Origin: Trichaptum fuscoviolaceum
Taxonomy: Eukaryota; Basidiomycota; Agaricomycetes; Hymenochaetales; Trichaptaceae
Direction: 5' to 3'
NCBI GenBank assembly: GCA_910574455.1
Contig: CAJSYZ010000007.1
Coordinates: 5,823,974-5,887,973 of the forward strand
Length of the DNA: 64,000 nt
The notes beneath the pieces were generated by a model. It was not told the DNA's origin, ran no database searches, and was given only the letters and a program-made list of their open reading frames with translations. Of the stretch, positions 11,441 through 23,209 are shown one piece after another (the first letter of the stretch is position 1; every line of letters begins with the position of its first letter). A program made the translations under genes and the position numbers.

Positions 11441-11800
11441 ATTGGTAAAGAGAGAGATAATATCGAAAGACGTGCAAGCGGAGATATAGGGAGGACAAAC
11501 TGATCGTTAGGGGGGGCTCCATCGTATTAAAGCTTTCTGAAGGCAGTGTTATCAGAAAGCACGACTCGCACGAGGCACCTGGCATTGACAGCTGTGCGCA
11601 GCCGAGTTCAATGTGCAGAACACGAGGATGTTTAATTTCCGAGAGTTGAGCATATGAGATCAGACTTCTTCATTGAAAAGCACACCAATGTGTTCAAAGA
11701 TAGGTTCGGATCTCGGCGAGAGTATATATAGGACACAGGATCGCACAGCCGGGCTTCCTTGTGCTGTTCTGATGCTCGGCAGGGTGGTTAGTTAAGCAGT
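11441..11800 (-). promoter_or_regulatory. Upstream region of X copy B
   Basis: Sequence from about 11580 to 11790 is nearly repeated upstream of copy C (about 21360-21530): a shared GCTGTGCGCAGCCGAGTTCA, CATATGAGATCAGACTTCTT, GTTCGGATCTCGGCGAGAGT and CGCACAGCCGGGCTTCCTTG. The minus strand reads CCTATATATACTC at about 11725, a possible TATA box. Likely the duplicated promoter of family X. Confidence 0.45.
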
Positions 11801-11849
11801 AGTCGGTACACGATCGGAACGCTGAAGCACTTCAGCAAAGGAAGTATAC

Positions 11850-12244
11850 ATCATCCAAATTGGTATTAATCTGTAAGAATTAATTATTGAAAGAAAGCAC
11901 TCCTTTAACATGGTGCTCCTCGATGTACTGAAAATTTCGATAAGGTGAAAGAAGCGGTATCGCACTTTGCAATGCAATCCTGTCAATTTTTCTTTCGACA
12001 AGTTGGTAGAGGTACCTGTCTAGCGTCCAACCGGCTCCGCGGTTGTCGTCCGTTGTCGCCATCGTTGAGTATGAGCTCACGGAGCTTGCATCGTCCTTGT
12101 CTGCGTTAGCCACGTGTTCGGGCCTCCTGTACTATTCAAAGGCAGATGCGATGCTCTAACGATATACTTGACATCCTCTTCGTAGTCATAAGGGACTATT
12201 TGGTTCTTGATTCTTCCTATCAGATGATCGAATAACTCCGGCAT
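11850..12244 (-). pseudogene. Family X fragment (first exon only)
   Basis: The minus strand has an ATG at 12244 followed by MPELFDHLIGRIKN, matching the start of copy E (MPEVFEILTRF). After a gap and frame change come DDASSVSSYSTMATTDDN, AGWTLDRYLYQLVERK and NFQYIEEHHVKG, all exon 1 blocks. The sequence stops matching near 11880 and no later exons follow. It is a 5' fragment upstream of copy B, left over from duplication. The start resembles copy E more than B, so it comes from a different subfamily. Confidence 0.65.
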
Positions 12245-13619
12245 GGCGGTACAATGAGCTGGAGGCGGAAAGTAGAGATTAACGTGATATTGGAAGAGGA
12301 AGTAGATGATGAAGGGCCTGGGCGTAGTTGAGCCAAAACTTCATCAAAACCTTAGACTCAGCGCTTATCAGCGCCAGATATTATGCCAGTGTGCTCCTCG
12401 GGTATCCTGTGCGCAGTCGATTGAAGCAAACAAGGCACAAGGGGAATATAAATGAAGCTCTGCCATCATTATTCGCCAAGTTGTCATTAGTGTCGATCGA
12501 GATCGTCAATGTGAGCAGTGTTTCACTAACAGGGAACCCCGTGCGGTGTGCACTGCAATTCCTTGGTCAGTCCATTGATTGCCCTGATCTGGGCTGTAGT
12601 CTTGTACGGAGAAAGTCGTACCTTTGTTCTTTCTGATGAAAGGACACAGCACATCGCCAAGAGGCCGAAATGACGGGGACACGTATGAGAATACACGGTT
12701 ACTGGGCCCCAGTGTTGGATATTGCAATGGGCGCATCATCATGGCAGTGCAAAGCGCGTTTATTTGGCGCTAGGAATACCGCCAGTGGGCATCTAGCGCT
12801 TGCCGTGTGCGTATTGGTGGGTTTTGTGTGGACGTAGTAGATGAGCCAGAGATAAACAGGTGATTTTGTTGCTATGCATCTCATTTACGCCAAGTTAATA
12901 GGACAGACGGGAAGTATTGTTCTGGGACTACTTCGGATCAAGAAAATCAATAAGGGACAGTGTGAGGCTGCGTGGTCTGTCGCGAGTAGCCGGGTTGCGT
13001 ACCCACGTAACTTGAGTTGAGCACCTCTTTCTCCTGTTGTCCGGTTGGTCCGGAGAAGCCATTTCGTCATTGATTTGCAAGGTAACATCGATATCTGCGC
13101 TCGGCACAAGGTGAGTCGTAGCGAAAATTCTAGACATAACAGCTATACTGACTTGCTAATTGCCGATTCAGCGGTTGTGTAGAGCTGTTCATTGGGAGGA
13201 TGGGTTTCTCGATAATTGTTTGAAGCGAGAGGGCCGCCTTATCCTTGAGCTTTCTGGAAAAAAACTTGATCGCAATTCGTATGAGGAGCTTGCACGATGC
13301 AAAGAGTGGGCACTGACTTGGGGACAACCGAGTTCGGTTTCGGAGTTTGAAAATGCCTGATTTGTCGATTAACTCAGATCATCGTCCAATCAGTCCCTCT
13401 GCCTTCAACTTTGAACTTATCATCTCTCGACATTCCGGTCATCGTTGCTCGCCTCACGAAATAATCTTCCGTTCGCGCCGTACTTCTGAACTTGATTCAA
13501 CAAGCAGTTAAAGGCTGTGAGCTAACTCACAGCAAAGCCCGCTACCCGGGAATGCGGTTAGAGCAAGAGTGAGAGGAAAAAAAAAGTATATTTTTAAGCA
13601 CATATACAGTACAGAAGTA
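12245..13619. other. Unassigned stretch with an ASCC1-like upstream remnant
   Basis: No gene is supported. At about 13340-13450 the sequence (CGGAGTTTGAAAATGCC, TTGTCGATTAACTCAG, ATCGTCCAATC) matches the upstream region of ASCC1-like copies 2 and 8. The matching first exon appears only at 14880, so the intervening Bsd2-like segment looks inserted. Confidence 0.4.
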
Positions 13620-14810
13620 TTATACACCATACTCTTGCTGCCGCAGAGGCGCATCTGCCACAGGAACAGTGCCATTGCGAGTAGCTGCCCAACTTTCAGT
13701 AGCCACAGCTGTATCAAACATCAGCGTCGGTGGAGATACAGTGTCTTCAGGATTTCCCCAGCCGCCCAGCACATGCTCTCTTCACCATTCGTGCCTATGC
13801 CTTCGTCATCCTTGCCTGTCCTCAACGCAAACCCATATTGCAGCAGCGGCAGGCCAAGACCAGCACAAGCATCAAGCTTCGCCGCATGTGTGGAATGCAG
13901 GAGGTAAGTAAGGAGAAAGCCCACAAATTGGAATGAAGTAGAAACGAACATGTTCCAAGCAAATGAGAAGAGCGTGCCCGATGCGAGACCATCAATCGGG
14001 CGCTCGCCTTGAAGCATCATTCCCGACGATAAGGACGAAGGCGCATGGGCTGTCGTTTCCCAGTCCGGCGGGACAACATCCGCCTGTGCGGCGGCGTACA
14101 ATGGTGGTGCATCCTTCTCTGTCTCCTCCAGTATAACATGGACACCGTCTTCTATTGAATATGGGATGCAAAAGTAGCTGAAATAGGCTCGTTAGACTAC
14201 AAAGTAAAGAAGCAATCTGTTGATGCAGCAAATTAGGCTCACCTTCCACTATGGCCTTGGAGAGGCCCAGTTTCGCAGTGACATTCGCAAAGACACCATC
14301 ATTCCCAGTCCCGCCGCCAATGACCCGCCTTCGTTCCTTGCGCCGACTTCCAGTTAAGCAACCTGCAATACGGCCAGGGAGGACGCGGTGTGCCCACTCA
14401 AAGCCCGGGCCACGATTCGACCTTGGACATGCAACAGGACCAGCTGTGCTTGAGTAGTTCGCCCCGTGTTTCCGGCAGCTACAATGCTCACTGCACCTGA
14501 TACAGTTGCGCTTGGTGTCCGCTCGTCGCCAGTGTTGGATGTCCTCACAGACAAAGCGGGCTTTGCACCGCCGCAGGGTGTAGACACGGAGACACTGGGG
14601 CAGCTACTGCTCATCACATAGGAACTGGAGGGTAACGCGCCGTTGACCTGCGAAGGGTAGATCGTCGAAGGCTTGCGCTCGGTGCGCATATGTAGTTTGA
14701 AGAACAGGCAAAAACTTGAATGAGTGAGAACAACTTGCTTTGAAAGGCAGTTTCGGTACCGAAAGTGCCAGTCACATGACTTTTTAAGTTTTGGCGGAGA
14801 ATCGACACAG
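13620..14810 (-). pseudogene. Bsd2-like (DUF2370, NDFIP-type) membrane adaptor, broken
   Basis: The minus strand holds exons of a Bsd2/NDFIP-type protein. One segment (about 14330-14235) reads GNDGVFANVTAKLG. After an intron comes YFCIPYSIEDGVHVILEE, then DAPPLYAAAQADVVPP with a PPLY motif, then GTLFSFAWNMFVSTSFQFVG and LLTYLLHSTHAAK covering the first two membrane helices, then GLGLPLLQYGF. After that the frame breaks: a stop follows LYLHRR near 13720, while a neighbouring frame continues with AATRNGTVPVADAP, which fits the lumenal loop. The last membrane helix is missing. Bsd2 proteins recruit Rsp5/NEDD4 ubiquitin ligase through PY motifs to sort metal transporters. The fragment sits between an ASCC1-like upstream remnant and exon 1 of copy 3. 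Confidence 0.7.
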
Positions 14811-14879
14811 TTGCGTTTTCCTAAGGTACCCTAGCGACCCCTAGGTCGCGGGAACAAGCGTTTGGGACAACTGCCCACC

Positions 14880-16040
14880 ATGGGCACAAGGCAGCAAGAG
14901 GCAAGCCAATGGGAAGTGGTTCAGGTTGAGGACAAGCACAGCACAATTGGATGAGGGGAGGAGATGTTATAGGAGGCGTTGTTCAAGGTCAAGGTCGAGG
15001 TCGTATTGGCTCTGGCGGGCACGACCAAGGGCACTGTACGACTCTCAACTATTTCTCTTTTCCTTCTCTCACCGTCGCTGAATAGTCCTCTCGATTCCAC
15101 TTGTACGCCGTCTCTTTAACTTCAGACTTGCTGAATATTTAAAGGGCACGATGGAAGGGACAAATCTCTGACCTCCGCACCCGTGTGTCAACCTTCACCT
15201 CTTCCTTGCTCGCAAACGACTCACCCATTATTTTGGGTTGGACGAAAGCATTGTCATACCGCCCCGAAGGCTGCACTTGACACTTTGCATCATGTCGCAA
15301 GAAGAAGATTCTCCGGAAACTTCGTCAGCCTCTTCTGCTACTACGACAGCGGGGACGCCGGAGTCGCTTCGCTAAACACGGCCCTCGCACTTCTAACGTC
15401 TCTCCAACCCCGCGTCCCTGCAATCCTGGGGACCCAGCCCTCCGCATCCCGCTCGAAGTGCTCGACATAATGCGACTGCACCGCAGTGGAGCGACAAATG
15501 CGCACATTATGTTCATTGGTCCGGGCGAGAGTGACGAGAATAGGAAGCTTCAGAGCAGTTTGCGGTGCATGTCCGATTTTGCTCAGTAACGGTGTCTATT
15601 CTGACATCTGGTCCCTCCTTCTCCTCTGCATCAACGCCGATTCGATTTTCATTCTACTCCTAGGCCTGATCGACACCTCGTTCGTCCGAGCCGGCGCCCC
15701 GTCGAAGACGAGCACAGGCCGCCGAAGCTTCACTGCACGCTCATCAACACAGTTCACCGCAGACCTCGCGCGGTCGCGTTTGACTTCGAGACTATCCTAG
15801 CCTCGGATGCTTTTAAGGAGATCTCCGTCCGCAATTCACGAACCCACCTTCGTGCCATCAGGCTCTTCGTCTACGGGCATCGTACGATCGACCCCTGCCC
15901 GCCAACCAGTCCAAAGGCCTACCCCGTCCGGAGTGCGAAATGACCATGGACATCGGATGGACCTGGGTGCGTACGTCGTTAATGATTCCGAATTTGCCTC
16001 ATGGGAAGCTCGGGTCCGGAGGGCAAGTACGTTGGAATGA
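14880..16040 (+). pseudogene. ASCC1-like protein, degenerate copy 3
   Basis: Exon 1 (ATG at 14880) keeps a Gly/Arg/Gln-rich stretch and the CACTGTACGAC donor. Exon 2 (GAATAG then TCCTCTCGATTCCACTT) and exon 3 (CGAAGGCTGCACTTGACACTT) are recognisable. Exon 3 is frameshifted (the reading moves from RRLHLTL to another frame before LNTALALLTSLQPR) and again at its end. Exon 4 keeps IDTSFVRAG, but the H-x-T region is shifted to another frame and part is deleted before the final HRMDLGAYVVND. At least three frame breaks; non-functional. Confidence 0.7.
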
Positions 16041-16074
16041 CCAAAGGCGGGGAACGGGAACGGGGTGGCTCACC

Positions 16075-16625
16075 AACTCATTCCCCGCACTCGACTCGCG
16101 CGTACTCGGGCTGGAGGGAGCCATCAGCTCGCCACCGCCACCGCACCGCTGTACCTGTAGAGCATGGCGTTGGCACTTGTGGCACTGACATCGGCGCCCC
16201 GACTCGCCAATGTGAACGGTGCAAGCAGGGTAGAGACGCGCCACGGTCAGGAGTGCACAACTCGGCCCGCGCTGGACGTCAATCGATAGCGTGTTCCCGC
16301 ACCGTGCGGCTAGGGACGCACGGTATGTGCCCTGTCCGGAAGAGCGGAAGGGTGCTGAGAGAGGTGTGTGCTTACTTTTAGGCGGGAGCTGGTCGGCTCC
16401 GAGGGCATCCTCGCCTCGGGTGCCGTCAAACAAATCACCGTTTCTCGTCCGCCTGCGCATTCCGCGATCGTTCCACCTTCCCTATCCGCAGGTGACCATG
16501 ACGCGTATGTTGTTAACGAGGTTCAGATCTGCTTTATGGGAAGCTCGGGTCCGGATAGCTGATATGTTAGCGTTGGGAGTATCAGGTCGGATGGGGTGGA
16601 GGTGAAAGTGGAGATTTGACCTGAG
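16075..16625 (+). pseudogene. ASCC1-like fragment, copy 4 (divergent subtype)
   Basis: Begins abruptly inside exon 3 (RVLGLEG, then SPPPPHR in place of IPPRRLH) directly after the 3' end of copy 3. It retains CPVRKSGRVLREVCAYF, the equivalent of the exon 3 end, and finishes with VVNEVQICFMGSSG at about 16505-16556. Close relatives of this subtype are at 25730-26458 and 41340-41720: all three share a GTGCAAGC(A/T)GGGCAGAGA-like string. Heavily broken. Confidence 0.6.
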
Positions 16626-17336
16626 GTCGTGGATCTGGCCTCCAGGTAGATTCGGATTCCAGTTCGCCGGGCGTTGTATGCGTACGTGAATAAAAACATG
16701 ATTTCATCTCATCATTGTGCTAGATGAATAGGGATTCTTTGCGGAATTGAAGCGTGCGTGAGGAGAGTGCGGTCGTCTTCGTACGTGCGTCACTGGGGCT
16801 ACTTCCGGGCGACGAAGGTGAACACTGACCTCAAATAAATTTCAGAACGCTGAGAATCGTGCGCATGTTTATTCATCAGTTCACGTATTAATATTCTGAG
16901 CCTCAAGCGCGCGTCAGGGCTCCGGTCCTCTCACCAGGTATGACGTGCCCTCTCAAGACCGGGGGATGCTCGGTCTTCCTGAGCTTGGCGTTAGTCGACA
17001 CAGCCGGTCATAAATCTATGGTTCTGACAGTCATGACGTCCAGTCCGTCGTTCTCTCGTTGGTCTTCCAATATTACTGTGAGCAATGTCATGAGAAGCAC
17101 GCTTTCATCAAGCTTTGCTCTCAGATCAGTGCACGCTTTGGACGAGCATAAAAGCTATTTCTCATTGAAACGAAACAGATATGTACAGTATACCCAGCGC
17201 TATGTTATTCAGCCCAGAAATGTGGTTAATCACCAATGATAAAGTCCTTCCACCTGTCTACATGCCAATGCAGCTCTATGCCATCCACCTACTTCTTCGA
17301 TGGGAGACCTCCGTAGCACGCCTAATCCAATGAGCA
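16626..17336. other. Module spacer ending in a remnant of an X gene stop codon
   Basis: A GTGAATAAA signal lies at about 16685. From about 17165 the spacer block (CGAAACAGATA, ATAAAGTCCTTCCACCTGTC, GGGAGACCTCCGTAGCACGC) is followed by CCTAATCCAATGAGCAG, which is the complement of the last codons and stop of a family X gene. There the match ends and exon 3 of ASCC1-like copy 5 begins. A whole X gene is therefore missing at this point. Confidence 0.6.
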
Positions 17337-17850
17337 GTTGTTGGTCCAGGACTCGGAGTGAAGAGAATGGGAGGTTAAGAGCGGTTTGCGGTACGTGTCT
17401 TATTCTGATTTCCAATCTCTACTTTTCCTCTGGTTGTAACAAATCACGACCCTGATTTCGCTCCTTAATCCATCTCAGAGCTCATCAACACCTCTTTCAT
17501 CCAAGCTGGCCTCGTCGAAGACGAGCACAGGCCGCTGAAGCTCCCAGATGGCTCACATGCAATCACAGATCAAGCTTTAAGCTACGATCCCACCCGCCTT
17601 CGTGCTACCCACTTCGTCCATGGGCGTAGTTCCCTCTACCCGTGCCCGCCATCCAGTCCAAAGGCCAACCCCGCGCGCGGCTCAGAACGAGCACGGGCAC
17701 CGAATAGACCTGGGCGAGTATATTGTTGACGAGGTGCAGATCTGCCTCGTGGGTAGCTCTGGTTCGGAGGGCGAGTATGTCAGTGTTGGAGGTGATGGTT
17801 GGACGGGGTTTGGGAGTGGGAGTGAAAGTGGAGGTCAAGAGTTGGTCTGA
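17337..17850 (+). pseudogene. ASCC1-like fragment, copy 5 (exon 3 end and exon 4)
   Basis: Starts within exon 3 (VGPGLGVKR...), with donor GCG then GTACGT near 17391. Exon 4 starts after CTCAG at about 17479 with ELINTSFIQAGLVEDEHRP, then loses about 120 bases including the LHCTL motif and resumes with the APATHFVHGRSSLYPCPPS-like region in a shifted frame. The final HRIDLGEYIVDEVQICL and GSEGEYVSVGG are intact. The second catalytic motif is deleted. Confidence 0.7.
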
Positions 17851-18822
17851 GTACCTGTGCTGCTCTGAATGGTGCAGGGGTGCGGGACGTGGTGTCCGGG
17901 TAGTCTCGGTTTACAATTCGCCAGACTTAGTATCAGTACGTGAATGACGATATCATTTTATCTCATCACGACGCTGAATGGATAGGTTTTTTTATGGATT
18001 AATGGCATGCGTGAGCAGAGCTTGTTTTGGCGGCACGGGGGGTCTCTCATCGTCTGCGTAAGTGTGCGCCAAAACCGTCAGTCAGTCTCAAGCTGCGCAT
18101 TGGGGCGTCCAAACATCTGGCTAGTGCTCCCGCAGACGTGAGTATCCCTCCCGCAGACGTGAGTATCTGGCTTTCGTATGCTTCGGCGTCCAGTATCCCT
18201 CCTGCAGCTCGGACAACACGCTACTCTAGATACACGCTCAGTCGACTTCACAGCAAATTTGCCTAACCCTCGCGGAGAGCGGGGATGGCACTAAACACAA
18301 TCCCGGATGCCGAGAAGCGTGTTCGCCTGACATGGCCCTGGGAGTCCGAGATCCAGTGGCCACGGCTTTTCAGATGCGCAGCACGGCTCTGGCCCCTTTG
18401 TGGTGCGACGTGTCTCCACGAGCTCCTCTTAGCCAAGACTGATCCACGCTCGGTTTTCCTGTGCCTGCCTCCAGTTTACACTGGCACCGGTTCTTCGATC
18501 TCTGGATCTGCCAGTGATGTTGTCTGGCGAGTACTTCGTAAGGTCGTTCTTTCAGTGGTCCTCATTCGTAAACAATTTCTTGACTATTCTTGCTGCAAGC
18601 ACTCTCAGAAATCAGAATGCACTTTCGGGATAGCATAAAACTCATACTCCATTGATAGTATAAATACGAAACAGATACATTATACCCGGCGCCTCATTTG
18701 ACGCCCATGTCATTCAGCCCAGAAACGCAGTTTACCGTCAACGATAAAGTCCTTCCACCAATCTGTGTATGCAGCTTTACGCCATCCGCCTATTCCATCA
18801 TTCGAAGACCTCCATAGAACAT
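17851..18822. other. Module spacer between ASCC1-like copy 5 and X copy C
   Basis: It contains GTGAATGA in place of the usual AATAAA, a short direct repeat (CCCGCAGACGTGAGTATC, twice at about 18129-18170), and from 18660 the conserved block next to the X stop codon. No gene supported. Confidence 0.5.
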
Positions 18823-21226
18823 CTAGTCCAATGAGCAGATAGATATCTGATCGGTGTCCTGCTCCTGATTGACCTCGAGGTTCGTCATAATCTCCTCCAA
18901 GCTGACGCCGTCTGTAGAGTCAACAATGTACCCGTTATCCTTCACTCCAATCTCCGTCTCTTGTGCCTGTGTTTCATTGCTGTCTTCGTATGCGACGACC
19001 TCTGATCCCTCTCGATCTTCTTTGCGTCCTCCGCAGCTTGGCTCTCCTGGAATGAGCGAGACATCATCTCGTTTCTCGACACCCTGTTTCACTCCAAGCT
19101 CTGATTCGGTCTCTAACATTGGGTTTGCATTGTCGTTCTCGTGCGAGGAAACCCCTGATTGGTTTTCAGCTTCTTTGCATTCGTCGCGGGGCTCTGGCTT
19201 GACGGTCAATGTTTGATCTTGGACCTCAGCATGCTGATCCAGCTCACCGGTAGATTCGACATCCTCGGAAGATGGACAAGAAATGAATGTCTTGTGTCTT
19301 GTCTCGCCTGTGGGAGACTTGTATGCAACCCTTATCTGCTCTGGAAGACTTATCTCTGTAGAAAGGTTCCACGTATTTGTGTTTCCTCCGTCCACAGATA
19401 CAGTGGCGATGGGCGCAGGTGGTGCTATTGCTTTCTCCGGAAGCTTGAAGAGACGTTTCAGGCATGTCGCTGTGTCCCAGTCCCAATCGAAGTTCGAACG
19501 GAGATATATGCCCCATTCATGTCGCGCCAGGCATCGTAGCTTGTACTCTCGCCAGTCATAGCAAAAATCTTTTCTCGCTCTCAAAAACTCTTCCGTTGCC
19601 TCGCTTTGGAACACATTCACACAACGCGCTTGACTGAATGTATATTCATATTTATCATCGGACAACTGACTCCCTAAGATGCAAGATTGTTTGTTCAGGT
19701 TAAGAAGACGTAGCTCAACTTGCTCACTTGCCTTCGGGAATTGGTCTGGACTTGCTTTCCCGAATCTCACGCTCGAGCTCGTCAAGAGACGTCAAGAGGC
19801 GTTGATTTCTAGGTATGGAAGCCCTGATGAATGTGTCTGTGATAGTCAGATGTTCTCCGCGGTATCTTCGATTCCTTGGTAGTAGTTCCTCGGTAAGTCC
19901 TGTAACTGAACACAAGAAATCCGCTGATGCAGGAAGTAGAGTTGCAAATACGGGGTCACTATATTGGTGTGAAAATCAGAGCCGGAAAATAAATTGCTTC
20001 TCCACGTACTGCAAAAGCAGACTGTCTATCGCAAGTTTGGTTTGCAATATATGTGGTGTACAGCTCCATCTCATACTCCGATGTAACTTGTGTCTAAATG
20101 TAGACAAAGCCGAATCAAGCCAGCGCGAGAATGTCAAGAGCAGCATATGGTAAAGTTGCTGTGTCTGTTGTCCACATGTATGCCAAGTAGAATTTTCAGT
20201 AATGAACGGAATGAAGCGGATGATGAAAATGCTGAAGAAATACACTAGTTCGAAGTCTTTTGTGTAGTCCAAATATAAAGCGGGTTCGACTTGAGATAAA
20301 GCTTCCTCGAAGTGAAGAGATGCTTCAGACATAATAGCAAAGGCATCCATGTTCGGAAAACTGTTGAGCTCAATGAGAAAGTGGGGTAAAATTCGTGTAT
20401 GGCACTTACCGCCAAGAGTTCACAAGCTTCAGCAACGTCTCTTTCAGATATGAGTGACTGATCTGTGTATGGTTGTTGATATAACCATGTCTGAGTCGAT
20501 CCCGACTAAGACCAGGACGTGCCCATATAAGTGTCATCAAGAAGAGATAGCACTTTTTTTCCTCGGTATCACTATCAATCAATGATAGAGCCAAGCTAGG
20601 ATGGCCTATCTGTTTGCGAACAAGGTAGAAGAATTCGGTTATATCTTCATCCGTAGGACATAAGCGAATAAGTGCCGAAAGAGCCGCTGAAGATCGCATG
20701 AGTGAATTTGACCTGGAAAGCCTTTATATACAACTTTCTTTAAGAGTATTTAACACACTCACCGTGTCTGAAAAACTAGAGAATCCAATCCAGCTATGTA
20801 TACAGTATTCAAATTATTCGGAGATCGTGGGTTGAAAACACAATAGTAGAAGAGCCGTCCTTTAAAGTGGTGCTCCTCGATGTACTGGAAGATTCTGAGT
20901 GGCGAAAGAAGCGGTATTGCGATTTGGAATGCAATCTTTTCGATTCTTCTTCCAACGGGTTGATAGAAGTACTTGTCTACCGTATATCCTGCCCCGGGAT
21001 TGTCGTCCGTCGTTGCCATCGTTGAAAACGAGCTCACGGAGCTCGCATCATCCTCGGATGCATCCTCATCAGGCCCATTGCAGTAGCGCCCGAAGATTCC
21101 GTTTTGAGTGAAGGCGGACGAAATGCGACCGATATCGTCGGTGATATACTTGCTATCCTTTTCGAAATTGCGGCGGGCTTTCTTCTCCTTGTGCTTCGCG
21201 ATGGCTCGTTTGATTGCTTTAAACAT
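18823..21226 (-). CDS. Family X copy C, intact, five exons, 731 aa
   Basis: Unrecognised protein, closest to copy B. Exons: 21226-20763, 20712-20410, 20360-20010, 19958-19732 and 19673-18823, 2196 nt without a stop. Exons 1-4 have exactly the same lengths as in copy B (464, 303, 351, 227). Intron 4 again needs the donor GCAAGT. Conserved blocks: SSVSSFSTMATTDDN and PGAGYTVDKYFYQPVGRR in exon 1; MRSSAALSALIRLCPTD at the start of exon 2; LVYFFSIFIIRFIPFI in exon 3; SLDELEREIRES in exon 4; WGIYLRSNFDWDWDT and APIATVSVDGG in exon 5. The tail is long, acidic and variable, and ends ISICSLD. The long single ORF 18823-19785 runs through intron 4 in another frame; that upstream part is not coding. Confidence 0.75.
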
Positions 21227-22354
21227 AATGGTAGAGAGAGAGATAATATCGAAGGACGTGCGGGCGGAGATATATGAAGGACAAACTGATTGTTAGGGGT
21301 GGGGGCTCCATTGTATTTAAGCTTTCTGAAGGCAGTGTTATCAGCAAGCACGAGGCACCTGGCATAGAAAGCTGTGCGCAGCCGAGTTCATTCTCCGAAA
21401 GTCGAGCATATGAGATCAGACTTCTTCATTAGAAAGCACAGCAATGCGTTCAAAGATAGGTTCGGATCTCGGCGAGAGTATCTATAGGACACAGGATCGC
21501 ACAGCCGGGCTTCCTTGTGCTGTTGTGATGCTGAGCTTCAGTGCCCAGATAAGCAGTAGTCGGTAAACAATTGGATAACTGAAGCACTTAGAAAGGGAAG
21601 TCAAAGGTCAAGGCTCAGGCTTTCGTGTCACGCCACTACCAGACTGGGCAGGCGCCTGCAAGAGAATTACAGCTCCAAATACAGCTGTGAATGCGTACCT
21701 CGGCATAGACTAGACCAGAACTGTAAGACCATCTGTTTGACAAGGCGACACGTGTCAAAGCCGTTTCACCCCAAAGGAACAGTTAGCTTTGACATGAAAA
21801 GAGTGGTGAATACCTTCCTAGAATGATGCAACATTACCTGCAGGGAGATCCAGAGACAATTTGCGGCAGAATAGGCGCTCATTAATCGATAAGACCGCGC
21901 TAGACTGTCAGAAAGTAGGCTGGACTGCTTTCCTCGGGTGCAGAATATTGAGTACTCATTATAGGTGACTGGAACCCCAGTACCTTGTCTCCTTCAATGG
22001 TTATCAGTTTCGAAACTCGAAATTCACAGAAACGTACATTACGGAATGTTTGAGATGGATGGCATCCGGATCACAGTTGCTTGTTCGGAAGAAATGCTAA
22101 GAATTCATCTCGCAAAAGCACTCGGGGAGTTCATGTATTATACATAAGGAGCGCTTCATAACCACTGGTGGTCAGAAAGCAAAGGTCGAAGGACGATCGT
22201 GCAACTTCAGATGCAAGTTGAAATGGTGACGTCATCAATACATTTTTATCGGAGACTGAAAGTTCAACTCTTCAGCTTGCTATTTTCCCTTAATCTTGTC
22301 AACATCGTTAGCACTGGTAAAAACCTCGACACTTGCGTTATACTCCATATTTCA
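21227..22354. other. X copy C upstream region and unassigned stretch
   Basis: 21350-21540 matches the upstream region of copy B. The rest shows no recognisable gene. The last 100 bases lead into ASCC1-like copy 6 and share its family's upstream pattern (TCAACATCGTT, CTTGCGTTATACTCC). Confidence 0.4.
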
Positions 22355-22743
22355 ATGCAAGCCTTGGGTCACAATATCCATCGTGGGACAAGGGTAATCG
22401 GAGGCATCGCGATAAGACGTGATTCACGTCGAGGACGAGCATACCACGACTGGGAGCGGAGAAAGACATTAAACAAGTATCAATAGAGGTCGTGGGATAG
22501 GAAATGATGGTGGGTTTGGCCGCCTGTCGCACCCGCAAAGTTTGGTGGGTGCGGCAGGCGAGGCCATGGTTAATACGCCGTACGTCTTTGAACTACACGT
22601 CTCTTCTTTATCTCACTTTTGCTGAACAGTCCTTTCCATCCCACTTGTACGGCTTCTCCTCATCTCCAGACTCTTTGAATATGTAAAGGGCGCAATGAAA
22701 GGGAAACCTTCCTTATCTCCGCACGCGCGTGTTTGGCGGACTC

Positions 22744-23204
22744 CCTCCTTGTCGCTCCCGCACGCTGTTGTAGTAGTGGCTGTCCTAATAAAGATACTTC
22801 CACAAAGGAAGCTGTAGTGAAAAATTGGACCGACAGGGTGTTGGGCGAAGCCACTCCAGTGTGATGCTAACATGAGCAAAATCCCGGAGTGACTTGAGGC
22901 TGCCGAAGGGGCGACGAGCGCACACCCAACGTAGCCATACCCCGCCGGCCACGTTAAAACCACTGCACAAAGGTGAGGGCAGAATGGGTAATCCGGGTGG
23001 AAGGCTTCCCAAAGAGGTGTGGGTGGGAGGGCCATAAAAATCTTGATGCCTTGAAGCCTTGCTGCTGTCCGTGGCCTTGGCCATTGTGGTCGATGGCGAA
23101 GAGACAATGGTCGGGTGGCACACATCTTGACGCGTGACTTACCTGTGACACGCGCGTGCTCCCGCTCCTTCGCGAGTCTGCGGACTCGCTCCGCTAGTCC
23201 TTCC
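22744..23204. mobile_element. Short insertion element E1 (461 bp)
   Basis: Flanked on both sides by GACTC (22739-22743 and 23205-23209), a possible 5-bp target duplication. The left 188 bases (22744-22931) and right 173 bases (23032-23204) recur almost unchanged in the neighbouring element E2, with about one difference each; the middle 100 bases are unique. The right end holds a hairpin GCGAGTC-TGCG-GACTCGC. No terminal inverted repeat and no transposase. A non-autonomous element of unknown class. Confidence 0.6.
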
Positions 23205-23209
23205 GACTC

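Noticed and set aside
18823..19785. A 320-codon ORF starting MTSSSVRFGK as the true start of X copy C
   Set aside because: Its first 40 codons run through exon 4 in a wrong frame and through intron 4. The exon 4 frame with DELERE and the phase of the GC-AG intron agree in B, C and D.
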